64,000 nucleotides of DNA, taken from Crocodylus rhombifer. Its lineage: Eukaryota > Chordata > Crocodylia > Crocodylidae. The position numbers and the translations under genes are program-made. This document shows positions 48,758-60,864 of the stretch, one piece after another. The notes below the pieces were generated by a model that searched no databases, was not told the DNA's origin, and saw only the letters and a list, made by a program, of their open reading frames with translations. Where the stretch lies: positions 208,501 to 272,500 of the forward strand of contig JAVSML010025530.1 of NCBI GenBank assembly GCA_038503035.1, in the 5' to 3' direction. Every line of letters begins with the position of its first letter. Position 1 is the first letter of the stretch.

Positions 48758-48935
48758 CTTCAGAGACTGTGCTGCACTTAAACTGCATGGCTCGGATGTT
48801 AAGTGTGGCCAGGATGCTTTCTGTGTCTACCAGGATTGGACTAGTGGATGACTTGGAGCTATAGGACAGGATAGCACACATGGCGCAGTGTCTTATGTTA
48901 ACAGCCTTCAGGTCAGCACAGGAAAGAGCACTACC
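48758..48935 (-). CDS. KCNU1: KCNU1 exon: RCK2 middle
   Basis: 178-bp exon: 59 codons plus one base, starting in phase 0. The acceptor is TGTTTTCCAG|GGT; the donor is GAAG|GTAAAA. It encodes GSALSCADLKAVNIRHC, then a variable serine-rich loop (SYSSKSSTSP), then LVDTESILATLNIRAMQF. It aligns with the SLO1 and SLO3 segment around LSRADL...CILASLNI in RCK2. The loop lengths fit SLO3. It is separated from the previous exon by an intron of only 525 bp, the shortest found here. Confidence 0.95.
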
Positions 48936-49460
48936 CTGGAAAACAGTATAGGTTAGTTTACTAGGGGTAGGAGAGTCCAAGCAGACTGAATGACACAGGG
49001 CTCTCAAGGTTGGCTTCAGAGGAACAAACATTTTGGAAACATCTCCAAAGTTCCTTTAATCAATTTAAAGTTGAGAAGCAGAGAAGAGGAAAAAAAAACA
49101 AACCCAGCTTTGAACTTCTCTTGCAAAATTTATGGTGAGAGAGCAGTCTCTTGACACAACTGCGGGAAACCAAAGCATGCAGATGTACCTCTGAATGAAA
49201 CCAAACTTTGAAGAAATTAATTTGGGGGGTCAGAATCAAGATCAAAGCAAAGAACCAATTCAGTCTCTGCTGGATGAATGGATTCAACCATCCCTGCTCA
49301 GAATACAGCAGTTGCAGAAGGCATCTCCCCTGAAGGAAACAAATGCCCATCCACATATTGACGTTCCCCAGGGCTGTTCAATGTTAAACGCATTCAAGTT
49401 TAAAAACAGCGTGTGTAAAAGGAGTGAAAGAGGGAAAAGATTGAAGAGAAAAATTCCTAC
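48936..49460 (-). other. KCNU1 short intron
   Basis: A 525-bp intron between two strongly supported RCK2 exons. Nothing else was recognised; open frames here are read-through from the flanking exons. Confidence 0.8.
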
Positions 49461-49685
49461 CTGGAACAACCACAGCTTTGGGAAATTCTGGATAAATCCC
49501 CATTCTCTTTTCAGGTACTCCAGAGACCCGACAAAGACGATGTCTCTCAGCTCCTCATAAGTGAAGTTGCTAGCTCGTAAAGGCATCACAAAGTCCCGCA
49601 AACCAATGAGTGTTGTGTTGGCATCCCCAAAGACACATACCACAATGTGATCATGCAGGTCTGAGGTGGCTTCCTTCTTTGGATT
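49461..49685 (-). CDS. KCNU1: KCNU1 exon: first strands of RCK2
   Basis: 225-bp exon, phase 0 at both ends (75 codons). The acceptor is a T-rich tract ending AATTTAG; the donor is TTCCAG|GTAGGA. After a short basic and acidic lead ([10 protein letters not shown]) it opens RCK2 with HIVVCVFGD, then [15 protein letters not shown] and [15 protein letters not shown]. These are the first beta-alpha units of the RCK2 nucleotide-binding-like fold that forms the lower ring of the gating ring. The block is among the most conserved of the whole Slo family. There are no stops or frame breaks. Confidence 0.95.
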
Positions 49686-50569
49686 CTAAATTAAAGCAGA
49701 ACAGGTTGGGTGTTTTTTGGTTTTTTTTTAACGTTAGGGAGAAGTGGAACATTTCCCTAATGTGTAACATCTGTGGGCTAGAATTAGACTGTCTATTAAC
49801 TGAAGCCATTGGAATCCAAACTCATTCCATTTAATTGCCACGGTCTCAAGCACTACCTGGCAGAGTAGTGTTTCAACTCCCAGAAGCATTTTCCAAACTC
49901 TTCAATCATCTGACACGTACAAAGCAACCACCAGCGAGTGTTGTGTATATGAGTCTGTAAGGTGAGCCCTTGTAACAAGGTTGAGGAGATGTGCATGGAC
50001 ATAAGAAAGACAAGGACACATTTTTTAAGGACTGACAGTTCACATTAGTGTTGTGGTCACAAACCCTTTCCTCTATCGCATGTTGCCCTCACCACATATG
50101 TAAAATGCGAGTTCAACTCTGTGTATATGCAGCAAATGTTATGAAGCTTGCAACTTCCGTTCAGCAAACAGGAAGTGATTGCTTTCAACAAGTGAGCATT
50201 TCCCACATGCCGAGCTGAATCTGTTCCTCTTTGGGGCCTAGACTGAACCTCTGGATTTTAAAGAGAGAGAGATGGTGGATTTAAACCTGTGATCATCTTG
50301 TTCTAAAGCACAGTGAAGTGTTGGCAACATAGGGCATAACCCAGCTGAACACCTCTGATTTCTCCAGAAGAGGCCAATAAGGCACTCACATGCTAATTAA
50401 TGTGCTATTTGCATTGGTTCAATAGTATACTTTTTCTTGTTTTCAGCACTGGGGCCTACCGAGCTGGGCAAGGCACAAATGCACAAGGAAACAGAGTTAG
50501 TCATTGACCCAAGAAGTATGCTGTCTAATTTAAATTGCAAGGAGCAGGGGAAAGGCAGAGCATGTGGCA

Positions 50570-51780
50570 GGCCAGTAGGGGGGGGTCTCCTGCGCTGAGC
50601 CACCCACCTCACTGCGCCCGATCACCTTCCAGGCTCTGGGTGCCTCCCCCTGGGGGTGCCTCACGTCTAGCTGACCCCCTTCCTGAAGCACATCTGCTAG
50701 CCTGGGGGTAACGCCGCCACCACCCAGCGTCTGGAATGATCCCAGCTCTGAGACCCCTGGGAAACACAGGCCTAGTAGCCCTTGAGGGTACTCGAGCCAC
50801 TTCAAGAACATGGGGTGCTTCTCTCAGCCTGAGGCACAAACAGTGGTTTCCCTTAGTCAGCCAAACCAAGGGGACCCCAAGGCATTATCTAGATCCACTC
50901 CCAATGAGTCTCCCATGCTAAGTACAAGGAAGAACTGTATTGCTTACAAGAAGTAAATTTGGAATAGGGTACAGGGTAGAGCAATATCAAAGAAATCCCA
51001 TGGAGCAAACAGTGTGGCTGGGTAGGCTTTGATCACACATCTGAGTTACTGCAAGCTATAGATCTAGTTAGATCTCAGGTACCTTACCCACGAGTATCAT
51101 CCAGAGGCAGGTGGAGGTTCCCTCTGGAGGTAGGCACTTCATTGATTATGAGTTTCAAGAGAGCAAGTTTCAGATGGTCCAGTTTCTCTCTCTGAGTTCT
51201 TTTATCATGGCTACTGCCCCTCTTCCTGGGCAGTCCTTAACTTCTATAGACCTTATGACTTCATTTACCTGGTCCAATGGAAACCAGCACCTGTTGGCTG
51301 CCAGCCAACCTATTTGAAAGGCAGCACTGGTTACTGGGTAGACTGGCAGGGTCTCTAGCCCCTTTCCAGTCAGGTTGGCATTGCTTAGAACAACAGGGAA
51401 CGTAAGCCCCTCACTCAGCTATGTGATGCCAGTCATGTAGGCAGAGGGACCAGGTTTCCCTCCTCCCTCAGGAACATATCCAACTCAGGTTACTTAAAGG
51501 GATGGGATGTCTGCCCTCAGCAGGGACCATGTTAACCAAATTGTCACAGAGTAGAGTTTTTGGGGAGAGACAGAGGTGGCATTCTGCCCCAGAGCAATCA
51601 AGCTATTGAATTTTTCTTCTTTTCTGACCCAAAGCAGATGCTGATTTTGCATTTCTGAGCGTCTGATGTCATGTTTCCTTGTGACATGCAGGACAATTAC
51701 CTGCTTCATCCCACCTGCATGGCAAGATGCTTTGCAAGAAAATGTTACTTAAGGAGAGTTACAGGACCGGTATGTGGCTT
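50570..51780. other. GC-rich intronic block of unknown origin
   Basis: Composition changes sharply from the AT-rich intron around it. No gene-like frame with splice sites was seen. The texture is that of an old LTR or other long repeat, but I found no direct or inverted ends. Confidence 0.35.
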
Positions 51781-52639
51781 TGGTTCACGTTAGCCAATCA
51801 GTGAAAAGTACAAGGTGTGTGTACACATTAGCCAATCAAGAACTGTCAAATTAGTAAGTCCTTGCAATATTCTTTCCCCAACGGGTTTTCTTCCAAGAGA
51901 AACAAAAGCCTGTCAGGGAAACTATCCTGATGAGAGATTAGAATCATAACGAAATTAAATGATCCTCTCTAACTAATTAGATTAGTTTAAATTGAATAAT
52001 GAAACCTTTAGCTGTATTTAATGTAACAGGCCTTAAGTCCAGCAAATAGTCTGCTGGATGGAACTAAACAATTAAAAACACAATCTATTTTATAGTGTTT
52101 TTATTGGAACAATTGGAAAAACGATTACTTTTAGAACCTGCAGATGGCAACATGGAATTGCTAGATTGCTAATAATAAGTGAGCAGCAGGGAAAAGGCGA
52201 ACCATTTTGGAGAAACTAAATGTTGACTTGAATCTTAGTCCCAAAATAGAGCTAAGACCTGGAACATTTGGCATTTTTCATTTTTTCTTTCTTTTTGTAA
52301 CACTACCTCCTTGACCAAGACAGGAAGCTGGAATACCAGGAAGGAAGCTATTCTTACAATGGCAGTCTACCTCTGTATAGAGCACCAAGAAAGGACTTAG
52401 ATACTTCTTAACTTTGGCTTGAGCCCTTACAACAGTACAGCATAGATCTTCTGCTCACCCTCTGCATAGAGATGAATTTCACCCAAAGTCTAGAAGCTGT
52501 TTTTGAATCTGAATGCAGCAGGACACAGATTATATATATGCATGTCAGGTAGAAGAGCAAAACCCTGTGGATCATATCAAATACAGCAGAATTTTCAATG
52601 GATGAGACAGGTACCATAGCATCTCTCTGGGTAGAAATT

Positions 52640-53905
52640 CCACGTTTGAAAAGAGAAAAAGTATGTCTAGAGACATATTATTGACCCCCAGACCAGGATG
52701 GTAGCAGTGAGCTAGCAATGCTAATGGAGTTGAGAGAGGCTATGAAAGCAAGAACACACAGAAATAATGGGCAACTTCAATTATATGCAACTAGAATGGG
52801 TCAATCTAATGTCAAGCCAGGATGCAGAGACCAAATTTCTTGGTGTTATAAAAGACTGCTTTCTGGAGCAATTAGTCCTAGACCTACAAAAGGAAAGGGC
52901 ATGCTTGACCTAGTCCTAAGTAGCACACATAATGTGGTGCAAAGGGTAAACCTTACTGAACGGCTCCGCAATAGTGAACACAATGCAGTTGGGGTTTGAC
53001 ATGCATGTAGGAGACAAGATAAGAAGAAAATTTAACACGACAGCCTTTAAATTTAATAAGGGAGACCACATCAAAATGAGGAAGCTAGTTAGACAGAAGT
53101 TAAATGGGCACCCTAAGAAGGTAAAGACATGGCAAGCAGCATGGGAATTGCTTAAGGACACCGTACTGAAGGCAGAGAACAAATGCACACCGCAAATCAA
53201 AACCAAAAAAATAGAAAGTGGATGGAAAGACAGCCAACATGGTTTACTGGTACAGTTGCAGAAGCAATAAACAGAACAAGGCTTCTTTCAAAAAATAAAA
53301 AATAAATCTTTATCAGGAAAATAAAGAGCAGAAACTCTGGCAAATCAAGTGTAAAATCCTAAACTAAGAATAAATTTAAAGGAGAAACTTGCTAGAGACA
53401 TAAAAGGTAAAAAATAAACAATTCTTTAAATACATTAGAAGCTGAAGACCCGTCAAAGAGTCGGTTGAGCTTTTGGATGATCAGGGTGTAAAAGGGGCAC
53501 TAAAGGATGACAGGGCCATTGCCAAGAAACTAAAGGCATCCATCTTCACTGTGGAAAAAGTTACGGAGATTCCAGTTTGGGGTGATCCACTTAATAATTC
53601 ATTGCCACAAGATGTTGTAGAAGCTAAAGTTTTAATCAGATTCATAAAGGAATTAGACAAATTCTTGGAGGAAAGGTACCTCATAAGCTATTGAGCATGG
53701 GAATTAGAGGTACAGCCAGAATCTGAATTTCCTAGACCTTAAATGCTGGAGGCTGGAAGTGGGAGAGGAACAGTAGAAAAAGCCCTGGTCATACCTGGTT
53801 CACTCTCCCTTTCAGCATCCACTCTTTGCTACTGTTTGGCATAGGATATTAGGCAAGATGTACCTATGGTCTGACCCAGAAAATGGCAGCTCTTATAGTT
53901 CAGCA
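52640..53905 (+). mobile_element. LINE remnant with the reverse transcriptase deleted
   Basis: The plus strand first encodes pieces of the post-endonuclease part of a CR1/L3-type ORF2: LDLVLSSTHNVVQ..N..NSEHNAVG (52.9-53.0 kb), DKIRRKFNTTAFKFNKGDHI (53.0-53.07 kb), KTWQAAWELLKDTVL (53.13-53.17 kb) and LKDDRAIAKKL...FTVE (53.5-53.56 kb). Directly after EIPV it jumps at about 53575 to the far C-terminus (NSLPQDVVEAKVLIRFIKELDKFLEE) and then to the 3' end 'ctatggtctgacccagaaaa'. The whole catalytic domain, well over 1 kb in an intact element, is absent. Stops and frameshifts confirm that it is inactive. Confidence 0.85.
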
Positions 53906-55264
53906 GGTGGTAGGGATGGACCATACAGCAATTCAGGCTCCAGAGACTTCCCTCATTTTCCAGAAAGAAGAAGTCCAGTTAGAGAAGCCCAGAGATGACA
54001 CACTTCTGCAACAGAGTCACACCTCCAATAATGAATATAATCTTCTCCCCTCCCCCGCAAAGCTAACAAGAGGTATTAAATTAGGGACAACATTTTTAGA
54101 AGCACTTCATTTAGATATCAAAGCTCTAGTTTCAAACCCAGCTCTGCGTCAGAAATAAAGGCACAAACCAACACCAAATACCCATGTAAAAATCTCAGTA
54201 CTGGTCTACATACATCTAAATCCATTAACAATTCTGGTCCTACACTTTTAATTCCAGGATTTGGGGTTCTAAATCACTTTGGAAGATGCAATTTAGCCTC
54301 TTAAGACATTTAAGACATTACCAGCACAGGTTGTTGTTGTAAAATAAACTGGGATACAAATTTCAAGTGCAGAAATGACTGTACCCAAATGCTTGGTGAG
54401 GACACCACTGTTACTCTATCTTCATGCTTTGTACAGTTTGGCTTAATCTGCTTCCAAAGTGGATTAGGATGGATTATGCAAAAGGCCTCAATACATATGC
54501 TGAGTAGGTAAATAGGGAGTTAGTGCACAACTGGCATTCCAACCTATTCCCTTGTGCAGGCAAGCCCTTACATGCTTCCAAAATGCTTCCCTGAGCTGAG
54601 CTTCCAGCTTCTCAGGATATTTGCCCATTTCTAATGAGGAAGCTATTTGGAGGTTGCTGGGAGATACTGTCCTCTTGCTTGTTCAGAAGGAAGATGCTGC
54701 ATTTCAAGCCGCATGAAACCCAACCTGCTGCACGTCTCCCAGCTGGTAGAACAGCATGAAACCTTCTGTACTTTTGATGAGATCTTTGATCACCTCAGTG
54801 CAAGATTTGGCTGCCTCCTCTCAGCTGTATGACAGCTCAGAGTACAGCCTGACAGTCTGGGTAGGATTTTGTCCCTTTAAAACTGATAACTGAATAAACC
54901 CTTCTACATAAATAATTTATTTATTACGACTTAAATAAAGTACAAAACTTCTAAGCATTCCCCAACCTGATAAAATCCGAGTGCAGGGAACCTTAAACTC
55001 TGTGGCCAATGTGTTTTAAAAACAAAATACATGAAAAAAAAAAATCAAAAAAAAAAATCGGTCTTTATTTTCCTATCTGCCACCTTCTCAAGTGTGATAG
55101 GTGTCCTGATCATTCTGAGTGCAGAGGACAGGGTTTACTACAGAGATAGTCTTGCTCGATGCCTCTTAGAGATATGGTATGGGCAGCCCCTTCTCCGTGT
55201 GCTCCCAGAGTGCCACTAAGAGCTCAAGAGGGTAAGATGGTGGTGAGGCCAACAATCAGTTGCC

Positions 55265-55350
55265 ATAGCTGCCCTTGTTAACCATGGACAAGTCATTTAA
55301 TCTTTCTGAGCATCGCATCACCATCTGAAAACAGGTGAAAGGATACTCTC
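55265..55350 (+). mobile_element. MIR-like fragment
   Basis: 'ccatggacaagtcatttaat', 'ctttctgagcatcgcatcac' and 'catctgaaaacaggtgaaag' follow the MIR order. Confidence 0.6.
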
Positions 55351-55715
55351 TGTGCCTGACTTCTCTATCTTGATTACAACCTTTTCAATGTAGGGACCAT
55401 CTCTTACCCCATCTAGGTCCAGTACCTAGCCTGGTGGGTCTTGGCTGGGGTCTTCTGATGCTGTGGTCATACAAATAGCGGTGAAGGTGTTGCAACCTGT
55501 ATATGTCCCCAGTTCTGGGATTGCTTTGAAACTAGAGGTACATCTATATGGCCTTAAGGGAACAAGCATGACAAGCACACAGTGCAGGTGTGAATGTTTC
55601 CTTAGTACTCAGTGCACAATGGTTTCCAGTTCCTGAAGACAGGCAAAGCCCTTAGATTTTTACTATACTATCTGCAAACAGTAATATACAGCAAAGCTAA
55701 TTACATTACACTTAC

Positions 55716-55815
55716 CAGGATGGCTTTTTCCAATGACACAGCATGGCACCAATGGAACATGCCTGTTGAATCAAGCATGGCATCACTATTCTTGTCCCCC
55801 ATGACATCTGATGCG
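55716..55815 (-). CDS. KCNU1: KCNU1 exon: end of RCK1-RCK2 linker (GMFHWC motif)
   Basis: 100-bp exon, the most 5' one found. The acceptor is a pyrimidine-rich tract ending TTTAG; the donor is CTG|GTAAGT. The first base completes a codon from an exon not found; 33 full codons follow and the exon ends in phase 0. The translation starts ASDVMGDKNSDAML and contains the Slo-family signature DSTGMFHWC, which in SLO1 and SLO3 marks the end of the variable linker just before RCK2. The following residues (HAVSLEKAIL) lead straight into the next exon. The linker part before the motif is short here; the cysteine-rich segment upstream of it in other SLO3 proteins must be on a further 5' exon. Confidence 0.9.
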
Positions 55816-56555
55816 CTAAAGAGACAGAGCAATCAATTGGCTAGGTCATGTCTGCACAGTAATGGCAGCAACAATACATGCAGCTTGACATAATCTTTGG
55901 ACTGGTTTGCAGGAAACCCTCTTTGTCTGAGTCACAGCTGTCATGTCCCACAGTGGCACACAAGATCAGACAGAGTACCTGGCATGTGGTATGGGATGCA
56001 TCTATACTTACCTGCCTCTAAGCAGGAGACAGCAGCTCCCAATGGCCAGAAGCCAGAGCACGTACATGTGCATACACTTCTGGAGGCTCTGTGTGGCTCC
56101 ACTGCAGCAGCTAGGCATACAGAGCACAAAGTGAAGCCTGTGGAAAGGACCACAGCTGTTACCAGTTTACAAGGGCCTTCTGTTGGCTGGGTTGTTCATC
56201 ACCAAGGAGCTTTGAAGTTAGATGCACTCACAGTTTTGCCCAGACTTGAATTCTGCTAGCAAAACTTTGTAGTGCAGGCTGAGCCATACCATAGTCTTAC
56301 TTTGTCCCTGCTACCAGGTGGCTGCAGTGAGGATGTGGTAATACAGAGAACATAAATGGGGCTGTTAATACTGCACAGAACCAGAAAAGTACAAGAAAAA
56401 AGTATTCTGCAAATTATTTTTTCAATTTCTTAGGGTGTTTCACTTGGATGGTGTTTATTTGGCGCTGACTTCCCATGACTACTTTAACCAATGGGCTCCT
56501 CAGTAGGGATGTTCTTCAACAGAGTAAGCCTGGTTTAACCTAAAAACAACTAACC

Positions 56556-56568
56556 CCCCCCCCCCCCA
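56556..56568. repeat. C homopolymer
   Basis: About 13-14 consecutive C; a slippage- and assembly-prone site. A second C-rich run lies at 58371-58389. Confidence 0.95.
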
Positions 56569-58282
56569 ACCATTGAATCTATAGGCCTTGGATTCAGTCT
56601 GTGTTGGAGAATATTCACAAAAACAGATTCTGAATCTGTTCTCTTACTTCTCAGGGTTAAACTCATCCAGACACAGACCAGAAACCTGACCATATGATGG
56701 ATGCTAGCTCTCCATGCCTGAAGAGAATTATTAACAAAGCCTAAAGCTGTCCACCCTAGAACAGGTTGCCTTGTTCTTTTAAATGAGCAAGTTTCCAGGT
56801 TTTATAAATACTCACCTATCACAAGACCAACACAGACTATCAGAGCTGCAATGGGTCTATTAAAGCTACTAAGCAAAGCTGTAATGACTACTGTTCCCTG
56901 AGTAGGTCTTTAGCCTTCTGTGTGATGCACCCCAGACATCAAACCACGTGCTGGGCTTACTTTTAATCAGAAATCAGGGAGCTGGCTTCCTTGCAAAACA
57001 GCAGTCCCTCTTACCCTGTCCTCCCATCACTAGTCCAAGGTTAGGGAACACAGGACTTGCCAGACTGGGACAGATAATGCATGAAATCTGACTGCCATGG
57101 CAGCTGTCTCTTACAGACTAACTTAAACATCAACATTCTATGTCCCTACCAAAATTTGTTAATCAAAGTTTCCTGTGATTTTAGACACCCTTGCTAGCCC
57201 TTTCAATTCCCACTCCTTCACAGAATCCTGTGGGTGTTGGTCTCCATTGTATCCAGTGGCTGCAAGTTCTGCAGACTGACTTCATTTTGCACGAGAAAGA
57301 ATTCCCTTTAACCACCGGAAAATAGTCCACCCTTCAGTGTAATTGGGTTTCTCTTTGTCTCTGTGTAGTAAGACACTAAACTGCCTCTCTAGACTGCAGT
57401 GTCCACAGTAATTGATATATAGAGAGGGATAAATGAACCTGTGCCCTTTTAAATCTCTCCCATTTATCCAGGCAGCCTGATGCCAAATGTAGATGGGTTG
57501 TGTCCATTAACTATGCGACTCCTCCCCAGCACTCAAGGCCTCCTCCTTCCTGCCCAGATAATGAATCTCAGCCAGTGATTAAATGGTATGTTGGCAAGTT
57601 GGAGATGATCTTCTCAGAAGCTCTTTTAACTTGACTCAGCTCTACAAATCAATCAGTGTATACTTCCCTATCATCATAAAACTACCATCTATATACGCCA
57701 GCTGTCATGAATGACATCTCTCTTCATTCTAATATTATAGGAAATATATATGCCTTACAGGAAACACCTGCAAGTCCTAAACTGAAAAAAAAGGACTGTG
57801 AGAAATTCACTTCATCGTAAAAGCATCCACCTGATGTCCTTGCCAAGGCAAAGCAGGGTCTGATTTAGCTCACTGCTCTTTAACTGAGGTTTTGTTCTGA
57901 AATATGTTCTGAAAATTACACGATCCTTACAGAAATCCCCGTTCCTTGGGAAAGTAATAGATCACTTCTCACTGAAAATTTGCGTGCTCGGAAGTAGGCA
58001 ATGGTACATTTCTGGTGCATGGACATCAACCTATCAAAACAGTCCTTGGCCACACTTTACAGAGATCAGCAGCCACAACTTAGGCCAAGATCGTCAAAAG
58101 AATGGCCACCCTGGATGCTGAGCTGTTTTGAAAAATCAGGCATTAAATGCCTGAAAAGGAACTGCTGGGTACTGAGCACTTCAGAAAAGTTAATTTTGGA
58201 AAGGGAACTGTTTGCAAACCCATCTCCAATTACAGCTGAAAGTTTGAAAATTTGGCTTCATAGAGGCGAGTGTGTAACTCAC

Positions 58283-58370
58283 CGGTGCAAAGGAGGAAGA
58301 ATGGCCCTTTGTGCCCAAAAGCCTAATAGCTTTCCCAATTATAGAGTTAGTCCAATAAAGATACCCAAGC
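58283..58370 (-). repeat. Interspersed repeat fragment of uncertain family
   Basis: On the minus strand 'tatctttattggactaactc', 'gcttttgggcacaaagggcc' and 'attcttcctcc' form a string I associate with the 3' end of a widely scattered retroelement in sauropsids. It ends next to a GTGAGT that mimics a splice donor. Confidence 0.45.
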
Positions 58371-59639
58371 ACCCCCCGCCCCCCCCCCCAAAAAAACCCC
58401 CAAACACCTTTGCTTCTCCCACTGGTAGCGTCCCTTTTCTTTCCAACTAACAAAGAATATGAGTCAATTATAGCTGCCACTACAAGCCTTGGTCCTCTCG
58501 TTTAACTGTAGAGATGCTCTTGAGTTTACCTGTAAATGGTCCCTGTTTAAACTAATCTGTTGACCAAGATGACAGCAATCACAGGTACACTAGAGTTGAA
58601 ATGACAGATAACTATGCCATGATAGTGAAATTAATTTTTTTTTGGCATAAGCTCACAGTCATAATGTAACATAAACCCATCAGTCCTGTCTTATTGAATT
58701 GTGGGTAGGTATCATAGCTCTGAGCTATGCTAGAAGACAGTTAGACAGATCCATAAGGTTTCAAACTTTGTATGCGGACTAGGAGGAGTGATTAACAGTT
58801 GTCTATAGCATTACAAGACAGGAGCAGAAGCCCTTTTATCATATCTTCAGCTGCCAACAACTTCCTGCTGATAAACTATCTTTAAATCCTTCACAATATC
58901 TTTGCAAAGCTCTGAAATCTCTTTTGAATCCCCAGTCTGCAGCATTCTGACCTGGGATCTTTCAGTCCTCGCAATACAAGAATGCACTTAAAAGTGAGTT
59001 TTAGCATCAGGGGTTGAGCATGTGCCACTGAGATCAGTGCTCGTTTGTTTTCCTTCCACTTCTGCAAGCCAAGAGCACTAGCAAGTCCTCGGGACACAAC
59101 ACTCCCTCCAGTCTCCCAGAATGACAACTGGAACAGATAAAGGATAGTGGACAGAAACCACAGTCTCTTTAAACTAGTGGTGACTGGAGATATTGCACCT
59201 TTACACCCAAATAATCAACATACATCAGATCCCTGAGCTGCCACTGCAGAAGACTTCCAAAACAAGAAAGAAATTAGACACCTGAAAGTAGTAGCCGGGT
59301 TGATTCAACAGCTGGAGCTTAAAAAGGCCACAGCCTACTGGCAAAATTGACCCTGATGTCATTGCATTGTTTGCTGCATTATGTCCTTGTGAATGATTTA
59401 ATGCATGTCTTGTGGGTTGTTCAGCAGACAGACCATTTGGGATTCCTCTTATTGTTTTCTGGATCACTCCCAGCTCTGCACATATGTTAAACATACCCTT
59501 CGGGGAGGACTGGAGTTTCATGCACAAAACAAAAATCTCCTGTACTCGAGAAGGTTCCTACAAAGTCTTTCCCCGCTGTGTGAGAATATTGTGCTTGCCT
59601 GTGCTTTACCTGTTCATCAAGGATTAATTTATATCATTT

Positions 59640-59870
59640 AAATTTCAATGTATTAAAAGTGCTTTCTCTATGTCACATGCAACTGTGAGGCTTAATTGAT
59701 TAATGTATGTAGAGGTGCTGTGCATAATTACAAAGTATCATTATTTAGAGTAGTCTATCAAATAATTAAGAAACACATCACACAACCAGTAAAACCAAGC
59801 CTAACGATACGCATTTAAAAATATTTTTAATTATATATACTGAACTGAATCAGCCCTTTAGCTACATACA
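59640..59870. promoter_or_regulatory. Candidate conserved non-coding element
   Basis: AT-rich unique sequence with many TAATTA/ATTAAT words ('gcttaattgattaatgtatg', 'caaataattaagaaac') and no coding signal. Conservation is untested. Confidence 0.25.
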
Positions 59871-60009
59871 TGGAACCCTAGTGAAGTCAACAGGATTACG
59901 CTGGAATCACTAAGGTTTTAACAGTCAATAATAACAGTAATAATGAATGCTTATTACAGCATTACCTGAAGTCCCCAGTTATGAACAAAGCCCTGGAGTT
60001 TCAAGAGCC

Positions 60010-60155
60010 GGATGAGCTAACCACCTGAACCGCCAAAGGACATAAATGTGACAGGTTTTGCCCAAAGTCACACAGTAGACTGATGCAAGGGTCAGGGTTA
60101 GACTCCAATCTCTAGTCTCCCAGTCTGAGCTGCTTTACAACTACAGCACCTTTAG
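60010..60155 (-). mobile_element. MIR-like fragment
   Basis: 'gttttgcccaaagtcacaca' and 'gactccaatctctagtctcc' are the reverse complement of the MIR body. Confidence 0.65.
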
Positions 60156-60864
60156 TGAGCACCAATAACATGCAGCTATAGAAATAAGTACAAGGATCTA
60201 TTGCAACAATGAGGACCTGAAAGCTGCCCATGTAGTGCATCACAAAGACATAGTACTTCAGTAGATAAAATCATGAGAGTTGGCAACACCATGGACAACC
60301 AATGCTGCATGGCTTGAGAGGTGGCTTAGATGGTCTAATGAGTACTTTAAGCCGCTTTAGCACAATGTAGCTGTTTGACCTGAAAACAAAGACATCTTCT
60401 GTTCCAGCCATCTGTCATCACAGTCCTCCCCATTCACCCTCCATTCTAATAGCTTTCCTTAGGAAAGATGCTAACACTTACCCAGGTAAGAACACATCAT
60501 GCATCACACACAGTTACAAACCAGTTGCAGCAAGTCTAGCACTTCTGAGATTTAATGATAATAGGATTATCACAAGAAAACTGGGCATCCTGTTGCTTAC
60601 TGAATGTGTGTTTTTCGATCCAAAGTACAGAAAACTGTAGTTTATTAATAATGGCATCCATTGTAAGATCTCTGAAGATGTTCTCAAAGGTTATTATTGG
60701 GCTAACCACAATGCAGCTTCTCCTGCCACACACAATACATGAATTTAGTGCGTGTGTGTGTGCACATATGTAATATGTTAGAACCACTTTGACCTTCAGT
60801 GATCCCACTCTTGGCTCCCAATTCCTAGTCATGACATAATACCAATGGCAAAATGTAACCATTT

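Larger units (their letters stand above)
49686..55715 (-). other. KCNU1 intron with internally deleted LINE
   Basis: A 6-kb intron. 50.5-51.8 kb is comparatively GC-rich, unlike its surroundings, and may be an old LTR-type repeat, but I found no ends to prove it. The LINE remnant at 52.64-53.90 kb and a MIR-like piece at 55.27-55.35 kb complete the content. Confidence 0.65.
27058..55815 (-). other. KCNU1: KCNU1 (SLO3 K+ channel) gene, 3' portion
   Basis: Span of the eight exons recognised on the minus strand, from 55815 down to the stop codon at 27058. Joined in phase they encode about 396 residues (400 if the penultimate exon runs to its ortholog-predicted end). The order matches the C-terminal half of Slo-family channels: end of the RCK1-RCK2 linker, the RCK2 Rossmann-like domain, the region where SLO1 carries its calcium bowl, then a short tail. 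Family knowledge: SLO3 is a tetrameric, voltage- and alkalinisation-gated K+ channel of the sperm plasma membrane. I choose KCNU1 over KCNMA1 because the acidic bowl is absent and because of SLO3-like local sequence ([30 protein letters not shown]). The membrane domain, RCK1 and the start codon were not found in the window. Confidence 0.9.

Noticed and set aside
58270..58320. Strong GTGAGT on the minus strand at about 58280, suggesting an exon end.
   Set aside because: The upstream text is an interspersed repeat fragment, not coding sequence.
58518..58581. Minus-strand candidate exon with a C.C.CCH cysteine cluster and a GTAAAC donor, tempting as the missing SLO3 cysteine-rich exon.
   Set aside because: It ends in phase 0, but the next exon needs two spare bases; it is only about 60 bases long and matches none of the other residues expected in that segment.
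58891..59127. Minus-strand frame with KENKRAL...KC, superficially like the SLO3 segment before the cysteine-rich linker.
   Set aside because: The key cysteines and the GFF motif are absent and no good splice pair flanks it.
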